Positions 55,490 to 64,000 of a stretch of DNA of 64,000 nucleotides are shown in pieces. The number at the start of each line of letters is the position of its first letter. Position 1 is the first letter of the stretch. The DNA is from Syngnathus acus (taxonomy: Eukaryota > Chordata > Actinopteri > Syngnathiformes > Syngnathidae), in contig NC_051088.1 in the NCBI RefSeq assembly GCF_901709675.1, positions 9,760,193 through 9,824,192 on the forward strand. Direction: 5' to 3'. A model generated the notes under the pieces. That model searched no databases and had not been told where the DNA came from. It saw only the letters and a list, made by a program, of their open reading frames with translations. The translations under genes and the position numbers were made by a program.

Positions 55490-58400
55490 TTAGGGTCCAT
55501 GGTTGGATCGGGTCAGGAGGAGGTAGTTGTGACGAAGAGTTCGTAGCTCTGTCAATCGCCCCAGAAGACGACCAAACCGCCGCGGCCCGCCTCCAGCTAC
55601 TCGGGTCCCGCACATGCGAGACAGTAGGTCCAGGATCAATTCCTGCAGTTTTTCCACGTAGCTGGCAGCCAATAGTGACGAACTGTCTGTAGTTTGGATG
55701 AAGCAGAAGCGCAGTTCAATCAAGAGCAGCTAAGTGAGTTTAGACCTGGATAGGGGCCAGTCCCAATTCTTGTGGCTTTGTCTGACCTGCTCTGTCTAAG
55801 ATCACCTAACTTGGATACTGTACATTGATTTCTGTGCAGCATTTTCACGTTATCTTTTGTCTCTACGCTGAAGATGTCACAGTGAGTGGCATAACGGTTG
55901 TACCAATAAGTCTGTGAGAAGCTTTAAATGTACATTTCACAGGTAAAAATTAATGCCTAAACATGAATAAGTACTCACTCCATTTTTACTCTAATCCTCA
56001 GTTTACAGTAAAAGGCAGTCATTATTTGTATTCTTATCATTTTGACCTGAGCAGAGCAGAGCAGTGGCACCGAGCAGGGTGTACTCGGCCTCGGTCACTT
56101 CCAACGCCACCATGCTCTGAAAGAAGTTGTGCACAGGGCTCAGGAGGTCCTCGTTGCATCCTGTCAATACACATATGGACACACACATTTCTTTGGTGAA
56201 TATAACCGGTGACTGTGTGACTGGTACTCACTTTGGAAATTGTCCTTTGAGCTGACGAATCTCAGACAGCTGTGTGTTGATGGGCTGTAAAGCTGCAGCA
56301 CTGAAAAGGAGACAATAAAAAGAATCTAAAAAAGCAACTACAGCGGGAGCCCACATACCACGAGTGGTACGCATTCCACATTTTGAGAATCATTGATTCA
56401 CTCTAGAGAAGTCTATCTGGTCTCGACTTGCTTTCTCACCTGCAGCAGGTTTTGCAGTAGGGTTAGTAGCAAAATTCTGGGATGACAGCAAGAACATGAG
56501 ATCCAGTGAGGATGCTGACAAGAGGCAGCGCTGATCCGACAAGTCCAACAAGTCGAAACCTGAGTGGAAAACCAGCCATAGCGTTTTTAGCCAGTGTATT
56601 TTCTGTACCACTTGAGCCAGAACCGGGAAGTAAGAGATGTGCTCAGTAACATCTCATTAGTAGCAATAAAAAAAAAAATTGCCCGCAGTGTCACTTAAAC
56701 TTTGACCAGTTGCTCCTCGCTCGAACATTCAATGACATTTGGCAACATTTGCTAATTTGCAACTTTCACAAACATCTTACCAGGCACTGTCCTGGCAAAT
56801 TGCAGAATTCTTTGAAGGTGAGGCGACGCAAGATCCAAAAGCCCCTCCCCTTCCTCAGCACACGGCCAATCAAACATCTGAGCATAAATACAAGGTGAGA
56901 ACGGCACACAACGAAATTGGTGTATTTGAACGGGACGCCATGCTGTCACCCTGTAGCGGTCGCTGTAGTGGGCTCGACACATTCGATGAGCCTCCACCAT
57001 CTTGTCCACGGTGTGCTTCTGGTCTCGGCTTAAGCTGGATGCAATGACCTAGTGTGGCACACAATCATCAAATAGTTGACTCTAGTATTAATACGGAATA
57101 TCGCTGAGTCCACAGAAACCTTGCGCGAAATAACCTGAAAGTGATATTTTGGTAAAAATACAATTTTCTTTAACACAAAATAACTGTTAGAAGTTTAAGT
57201 TAACTTGTAGCAGGGACGTGCGGTCAGAGGAGGCAAGGGAGGCTACGCCACCCCTGCCATCATGAAAAGGGGGAAAACAAATTCAATTGTTTTTATTATA
57301 AAGTTATTTTCCTTTTAATTTCAATAGTTTTGTATCATTTTGAACCAGAATCGCTGAATTTTTATAGTTGTTTTAAATTTTCCTTGAACGATTGGTTTGA
57401 ACGAATCTTTTGAGTGAACTGATTCTAAAGATTCAGTTCACTTAAAAGAACTGGAATGCACATCACTAGCCTCCCCAGTCATGAACCTCACCGCACGTCA
57501 CTCCCTTGTAGAATTTTACATAGGTAAAACTAGTCGTATCTGACACCATCCAGCCGTACCTGTCCGTGTAGTCTGCTGGTGGAGCTGACCTGCTTGCTGT
57601 CCGGGCTCTCATCTCCCCCCTGTCTTCTTCCTCTTCCTCCTTTCCTCAGTCGTTTTGACTGACACTGAACCTCTGTCAGAAGGCCTGCGGAGAGGTCGGA
57701 GGAAGGAGTCAACAAGTCACAACTCATCATCTAGTGTTGCAGCAGCATTTCACAAAGTGGCATGATACTTTGCAGAAGATCTCATTTGCCCGATATCTTG
57801 TGACCACGAACCCTTCTTGAACGTTCGCCAACACATTCCGTACTTTTGTCCTGAGAAGTCACTCGAGGCCAGCAAGGCCTCTTCTGCAGGCCAAAACATT
57901 ATCAGATGTTTTTTGTCCAATCACATCTCAGCTTCAATGTGTTGCCATGGCAACCTAATCTACCCAGGGCCTTCAGAATCAGCAGTGTTTGCCAATGTAT
58001 TTCAATCTAAATAAGTAATGGGGTTGTTTTTTTAACCACTCCTAACATTTTGCATGATGCAACATTATTTAATATTCTTCAAAGTATGCAACAGCCTCCA
58101 AAATTCTTACAGTTTCAAACTTCAAGGACAATAGTTTTTTCAGTTGTTGTTCAAGTTACTGTAAAAAGGGGAACAAAAAATTATTTTACAAATCCCAGCA
58201 TCATTTATTACAGATGATGGATTTTAGCAATGATCATGGAAGTTGACACACATGACTTGCTTTTGACCACAAAATGAAGTGAATCTGGCCACCAGGCCTT
58301 AGGTTTAACATCTTTTTAGACCCACAGCTTATGATGGACGTCTAAGTGTAGAATACTCGATAGGCACTGTCTCTACTCACACTCAGCCAGCATTCCCACA

Positions 58401-60697
58401 GCGCGACACTTCCTGAGGCGACAGTCTTGACATTTCCTCCGCATGTACATGTCCATCTCACAGGCGCCGCCTCTCTTGCAGTGATACACGGCTTTCTTGG
58501 TCACACTACGCCTGAAGAAACCTGCAATGTTCAAGTCCGAAAGAGGAAAAAGTCAATCACTTGACAACTGTGGCGGCGTATTGCGTGAGCTATCACCTTT
58601 GCATCCTTCGCAGGTGAGCGCGTTATAGTGATACCCCGACGCTTTGTCCCCACACACCACACAAAGCTCATCATGACCTCGGATCCTGCCGACGGAGCCG
58701 ACGCGTGGCCTCCGTACCGCGGGAAAACCTGCTAACCCAAGGCCCTGAGGCAGGCCCTCACAGTGGTGCTCGAGGGGGATGGGATCGCAGGGACCCTCCA
58801 GGAAGTCCGAACCAAAATGATAGAGAGTATGGCCGAGCTGCGAGGAGGATGAGGACGTGGAGGACGATGGCGATCCGTAGAGCGGGAAGGACGTACTGGC
58901 TGGATTGTACTGCTGTGGCTGTTGTGGGCTGTAAGGGAGTAGCTGGAGGTCAGAGTCCGGCAGTGGGTAGCCCACAGGGTCAGCCAACATGTCTGATTGA
59001 GAAAGAACATATGAGTGATTAGAATCAAATCAAATTGCGTATTATAGGTTACAGGCATTGTGAGGATGTTTGGGAAACTCTTTTCAAAATCTCGGTAGTA
59101 CAGTACTCTTGTTTATTGTTTTGACATACAGAAGCGATGTGAAATGTCCAAAGCAATGACTAAGCAAACAGCCATTTCAGATCTGTATTTGCTCTACTAC
59201 ATGTGTCATGGCTTGTTGTGGCATCACAAAAAAGGCCAAGAGCTCATGAAAAGAAAATCAGAAACAGGATGCAGCTGAGGAGGTCCTTCTGACGTCAGCT
59301 ACATTTTAGTGTCTGCATATGTCATTAAGTTTCTGCTTGACGCTCAATCGAAAGACGTCTGAAGTGTTGCCTCCAGTGAGAAAACATTTGTGTCCATTGG
59401 CAGCCTCCTAAAGTGCAGCTGGAACATCTCATCTGGGACTGATGAGGGAGGCGGTCATTGAATGGAGGGAGCGCTGACATTTCAAGAGCTGATTTGCTGG
59501 AAAAATTGATGGATGGATACCGGACTTAAAATTGATTAAATGGCTAAACAGTATACAGTAGTTGAATGATGCACGGACAGACCAGCGGGTTGTATGTACA
59601 GATAGAAGGATGTATGGATGAATGAAAGATAAATTGCGTTTTACCAGTCAGGGATTTCTGACAAGTCGAAGGATTTGCAGCTACAATAGTCTTATTACCG
59701 CCCCTTTCTACCAGTCTCTTCCCAGATGTTTTTTGTCTTTATCAGACCATGTCTCTGTATGTATATGGGGGGCCATATCATGTGACCAAAATGTTTATAA
59801 AGCATTAGAAAACTGTCTAAACATTCCTCAGCATCCCACACGTTTGGGAGCCAACAACAATCTGGCCCTCGCTCTCACCCGCCCCTATCTCTACCCCTGA
59901 GGGCAGACGAGGAGCCAGCAAATGCTGAGGGGTGGAGGTGCTGCCTCCCGCTGGTCGGACCTTCATGCATGAGTCTGCTTGGCAAATAAATACAATCCAA
60001 GAAGTGACGTAACGTCACTTGCGATGTATCCTATTGATATGATTAATACTAGCTGCTTCCTGGATGAGACATCTTACATGTAGGCCGTTATTTTAAAGGG
60101 TCAGTCACTATGCTCTTAAAAAGATCAAATATCAAAGATAAGAGAAAAGTATATAGTACACTGTACTATAAATCAATGTCATCATAGTTAGTAAAAATTT
60201 AAAAACTACATTTGTTGAAAAAACCATTTTCATTGATGAAATAAGGCAAAGGCAAAAAGGAATTGACTAAGGCAATTCTTTTAAGAGCCTGACATTGTAT
60301 TACAGTACTTAAAGTGGAAGTCAAAATCAGAAATGTTCCTGCGATAACCAAACCAAAGAAAACAGGTGAGCTGGGACGTTCGCAATGCGGGCCTGAGGAC
60401 ACTTTGATGTCAGGAAGCTTGTGGAAGTTAAACTCCAATGCAACCTTCACCTTCATGTTACACTTACACAAGGCCACAAGTTAGGGTCAGAGGGCAATTT
60501 GTCTCTTGGACAGACAGAAATAGTCAACTTGGCTTCCCAATAAAAAAATATCACAACTGGCACTTACATTTCTCATCCACCCTGATAAAGAGATTTTTTT
60601 AATAAGAGGAAGACAAAGACTCACCATAGAACAGTAGCTGTTCTGATGAGCAGTAAGTGTCCGAGGAGGCGAGAAAGCCTCCCGCTGAGAAGTTCAT
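55490..60697 (-). CDS. nr1h5: FXR-family nuclear receptor with degenerate LBD (10 coding exons)
   Basis: 476-aa NR1H-group receptor. Exons: 60625-60697, 58597-58992, 58381-58521, 57560-57684, 56950-57048, 56781-56877, 56440-56559, 56232-56300, 56047-56160, 55490-55686; all GT-AG and phase-compatible. The C4 zinc-finger DBD (135-204) has [20 protein letters not shown] and P-box CEGCKG, then [16 protein letters not shown] and the FXR-type hinge [17 protein letters not shown]. The LBD keeps [32 protein letters not shown] and [10 protein letters not shown], but ends '[13 protein letters not shown]', without helix 12. FXRs normally bind bile acids or related sterols as RXR heterodimers; here that function is doubtful. 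I favour nr1h5 (FXR-beta) over nr1h4 because of [11 protein letters not shown] and the divergence, but the symbol is uncertain. A TATA-like TTTAAAAA lies at 60,913-60,920. Confidence 0.82.
57211..57503. mobile_element. hAT-type MITE in intron 4 of the FXR-like gene
   Basis: The 293-bp element starts CAGGGACGTGCGGTCAGAGG, and its right end read inward on the other strand is GAGTGACGTGCGGTGAGG. It is flanked by ACTTGTAG on the left and CCTTGTAG on the right, matching 7 of 8 bases, as expected for an 8-bp hAT target duplication. There is no coding capacity. Its 3' half (57,405-57,469) is shared in inverted orientation with 54,841-54,900. Confidence 0.85.
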
Positions 60698-61526
60698 GTC
60701 CAAGTCCGTCCACTCTCTCATCAGAACCCAAGTTTATCGCTCCGCTTACTGACGGCAACTGTTCTAGCGCACAGAAAATCTTCAGCGTGACACAACTCAG
60801 GCACCCATCTCCACACACATGTCAAGTTTCATGAAGTATCTGGGAAGTCGGGAAGAGGGGGGGAGAGAAAAAACATTCCACAATCCCCCAGGAGCAGGTC
60901 TCTTAGCGGTCCTTTTTAAAGCAGAGAAGAGTCCAGCTGAGGCTTGTTGGGTTCTGTGATAGATGATGTGTTGGAGGAGGTCCGAATCAGGCCCCCCCAG
61001 AGGTTAAGACCAGAGGGGAGAGAGGGGACACCCAGGAAGGATTTGGGATGTGACCACAATCCAAACAGCTGGACTGACTGCGACTTTGTGGATCATAACG
61101 TCCACTTTGAAGGGAAACATGGTGAACTTTCACCTTGTTGGCAACACCAAGACGGAAGTGAGGGCTGTTTGTTAAATCATGAAGAAGAAAAAAAGAGAAA
61201 TAATGATAGATTTTTACTACAAAGTGTATAGAACGTTCAAAATATTGATTAATCATTAACAAAAAAAAAACACATGAAACGGGATTTTTTTTCTGAGACC
61301 CTTGATAATGATTTACTCGTGACTTTATATAAAGGGTAAGCATTTATGATTAATAATTAGTATAGGCAATAATCACGGTACCCTTTCCCATACATGTATA
61401 ATGCACAATGCACACAGGAACACATGTATACACACATTCTACCCCTGAGGGCAGACACACATTTGTACAGTAAACAAAGATGCACACACTCACACACGTG
61501 TGTATATATATATATATATATACATG

Positions 61527-61566
<40 letters not shown>

Positions 61567-62870
61567 CTTTTACAAACAAGCACTGCTAATTAATAATTTA
61601 CTGCGTGCATGTGTGTGTGCGCGTGTTGTCACAAAGCCTTGGGAGTATGTTTACTTTGTCTTTTTGTTTATGACTCATCTGTTTGTGTTGCAGTTAATAT
61701 TGGACAGAAGTTGGATTTTGAAAAGGCTCATGGAAATAGTCCTCTGGAATGGGTGGAGGTCCGTGGTGGGCAGGGAGAAAGGCCCAGCGGACCCACCGAA
61801 CCACAGATCAGTTACATTTACCTTGTAAATTGAACACATTTGCATTTGAAAGTGTCCCAATGATTTCATCATAAGAATACCTCCTTCAGTGACATCTGAC
61901 CAGTGAGAAAACAAGACAGCTCCCAAGACGGCCACGTCATTTGCGGTTGTAAGATGTCGCCGTGGATCTTGAAGAGGTGTCACCCTGTTTGAACTCCACC
62001 CCGACAGCGAGCGCTCACTCGCCCATGGGAGATGGAAAAGAATGAGGAGGATGCTTTGTAAACAGACACTAAGAACATCATTCATTCCACAAATCCTACA
62101 GTTGCGCACTAAAGTGAAAAATTCAACACACCATAAATCATGTTTGTTTCTATTTATTTTTATCATAGCTGGTTGGCCTTGAGTGTTTGCTGAGGAAACG
62201 TTACGATAGCTGAAGATGTCAACGTGTTTATCAGCAGGAGGAATGTAAACAACTGGTGACTCTGCATAAAGGCAGCAGATCCACCAGATGTCATTGTTTT
62301 GTCAGCAAAAGCAAATTTGTCACTAAACGTCAGACTTGTTGGGCAAAGAAAACCATTTTTGACAACAGTGATGGGAAGGGAAAGAAAGGTCCATTGAATT
62401 TGTGCATGAAAACACTAATTTGCACACATACTGCATTAAAAGAACATTAGATCGAAGTTTATTTTTTGGTTCAGGGGTGACTCACAAGATATCCCATCAG
62501 TTTGTATTGGCTGAAAGCGTCTCATTAAGAAATTCCCGCTAGAGTTGTGTTTATAAATTGCCTCTGTTCAACCTTGGTGATGGATGGGCGCTTCCCCTCA
62601 CTGACTCCTACAAAGCGGTCATCGCAATCTCTTTTGCCACTGTTTCACAACCACACAACACACACACAGAAGCCTCATTTTTACATTGACCTTACACCCT
62701 AAGCGGGTGGGCTCTTACCGTTTGTGTGCATGTGTGCTTGCTTAGTGGCAAAGTGCATGTTTGAAGAGGTCACCATGGGGCTGCTAATGAAGAGAAAGCA
62801 ACACAAAGCAAGGACAATCCTTCAAAACACAAAATGATCAGAAAAAAGAATGTAATTGTTTCCATTCTGT
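60698..62870. other. Upstream region of the FXR-like gene, no other exon seen
   Basis: The first 220 bases hold the minus-strand 5' UTR and a TATA-like site. Beyond that I see no supported exon. A (TA)n array occurs at 61,502-61,565. A 163-aa minus-strand open frame at 61,675-62,166 has no recognisable domain, and I treat it as chance. Confidence 0.5.
61502..61565. repeat. (TA)n microsatellite
   Basis: About 30 TA units, interrupted near 61,523 (CATG) and 61,535 (ATAATA). The Tyr-Ile open frames on both strands come from the repeat. Confidence 0.95.
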
Positions 62871-62876
62871 TTTATT
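62871..62876 (-). promoter_or_regulatory. Possible minus-strand polyadenylation signal
   Basis: AATAAA on the minus strand, about 635 bases beyond the stop codon of the candidate terminal exon at 63,511-63,638, in AT-rich 3' UTR-like sequence. It is meaningful only if that exon is real. Confidence 0.3.
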
Positions 62877-63510
62877 GTTTTTTAACAGTACACTGACCTA
62901 ATGACACTTTTTTCCCCACTAAAAGTACAAAACCAACTTGTGCAAAAATTACGTGAGAGGGCTGAGTATAATTGAAAAATAAACATGCATGAAACTATGT
63001 GTAGTTTGTGACATTACCATTACCAGTGCAAATAAAACTGTTCATGGTGTCCATATTTAAAAATAAGTACAAGGTCAAATAAAACCACGAAACTGAAATT
63101 AAAACGTGTTTAAAATACACAAAATCAAAGCACCGTTTTTTTTTTCCCCCTCAGATTCCAGGGCTTCACAAACATGTAGAATTTCTACATTTAAGGGCAG
63201 AAAAACATCTAAGCAAAGATTCAAGTTACAGTTGTACTGTAAACGAGATCAGGGAGGTTCAGGCAGAAGCATTTGGCAACTTGTTTCCAATTTAAACAAA
63301 AAAAGTGTTACACCTCGATGGGCGAATTCTTCGCCATTCCCTTTAAAACTGAACCACAAAAAGGCGCAATCTCATCTACAATATTTAAAAGAACATTTAC
63401 CTGAAAAAGGGAGTTAATAAATACAACTATACAATTAAAAAAATGAAATGTTTACCCTTTTTGGTGATTTTTTTAGAGGCAATAAATGTAGGAGTGGCTT
63501 GCGGAACATT

Positions 63511-63638
63511 CTAGCCCCCCATTAGAGGCGTCGTCTCTGAGGTGCTGACGTCCAGCCTGTATGCAGCTTTGCGGTAGCTAAAGAACTGCACGGAGATCTG
63601 AAGCGCAACGTTAAAGATGAAACGCCAAGAGAACAAGA
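63511..63638 (-). CDS. Candidate last exon of an unidentified membrane protein
   Basis: After a good acceptor (TGTCCTTTTGTTCAG) the minus strand is open for 42 codons to a TAG. The translation has a hydrophobic segment, LFSWRFIFNVALQISVQFF, followed by a short basic and polar tail, SYRKAAYRLDVSTSETTPLM, then GG. This looks like a final transmembrane helix with a cytosolic C-terminus. Upstream exons would lie beyond the window. A second minus-strand open stretch at about 63,733-63,823 could be another exon but does not connect in phase. I do not recognise the family. Confidence 0.38.
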
Positions 63639-64000
63639 CTGAACAAAAGGACAACATTTTTTTTTCAAGATTCTATTTTGGTCGTCTTGTAAAGGGAGGC
63701 TGAAATGTCTTATGTTAGCAATATGTGATGCTTTGAATCACAAGTGGCCATTCTCAATGGGACCAATCAACAGTCTCCAGTGGCGCGTGTCGAGCTCCGC
63801 CTCCGAAGGCAGCCGTCTCCTCGTGCTGTGTTGAAAACCTCATGCGCTCGAAAAACAAAAAATAATGGCAAATTCTGAATCAGCCCAAAAAACTCATCTA
63901 ATGTGTGTTTATGTGAATCTCTGATTATATTAAAAAGTATATAAATAAAATATGTTGAACAGTGTAATTTCTCTGACTTTAAGTGTGCGTGGCTTTAAAA

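Noticed and set aside
55490-60697. nr1h4 (FXR-alpha) as the name of the receptor
   Set aside because: The DBD is compatible, but the LBD divergence and missing helix 12 make the canonical bile-acid receptor unlikely. nr1h5 is preferred, with the reservation stated.
61675-62166. 163-aa minus-strand open frame
   Set aside because: No recognisable domain, no splice partners and no codon bias; likely chance.

Overview
The window is nuclear DNA from a teleost fish. It is intron-rich and AT-rich, with vertebrate-type splice sites, many long microsatellites, and fossils of typical fish transposable elements (L2-like LINEs, tRNA-type SINEs, Tc1/mariner, hAT-like MITEs, Harbinger). The species cannot be named from the sequence. 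Exon models below were built by hand from splice sites, reading phase and remembered family sequences; no alignment was run.

Layout. Bases 1 to about 27,480 contain no gene I can support. They hold LINE relics (about 5.8-7.1 kb, 17.4-18.3 kb, 23.6-23.9 kb), SINE copies, microsatellites and a long polypurine stretch. Bases 27,620-38,500 (+) encode a complete p38-delta-type MAP kinase (mapk13, 12 coding exons, 363 aa), with one GC-AG intron and a Tc1/mariner fossil in an intron. Bases 39,425 to about 41,513 look like a Harbinger-type element. It carries an intact, spliced Myb/SANT-like gene on the minus strand (8 exons, 264 aa) but no recognisable transposase. Bases 42,180-52,121 (+) encode brpf3, a PHD/bromodomain/PWWP chromatin scaffold (12 coding exons, 1246 aa), with a probable noncoding first exon. 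Bases 53,570-55,140 are a repeat complex: a TIR-bounded element with four 235-bp tandem units, a fold-back, a tRNA-like segment, then a TTAGGG-containing minisatellite. Bases 55,490-60,697 (-) encode an FXR-family nuclear receptor (nr1h5-like, 10 coding exons, 476 aa). Its ligand-binding domain is degenerate and lacks the AF-2 helix. The last 1.2 kb may hold the 3' end of an unidentified minus-strand gene.

Context. mapk13 followed by brpf3 on the same strand matches the order on human chromosome 6p21, which supports orthology. The kinase (stress signalling), the chromatin scaffold (MOZ/MORF/HBO1 histone acetylation) and the orphan receptor act in unrelated pathways, so their linkage is positional. 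The two most interesting items are the FXR-like receptor that has lost the parts needed for coactivator recruitment and bile-acid contact, and the intact transposon-derived Myb/SANT gene sitting between mapk13 and brpf3.
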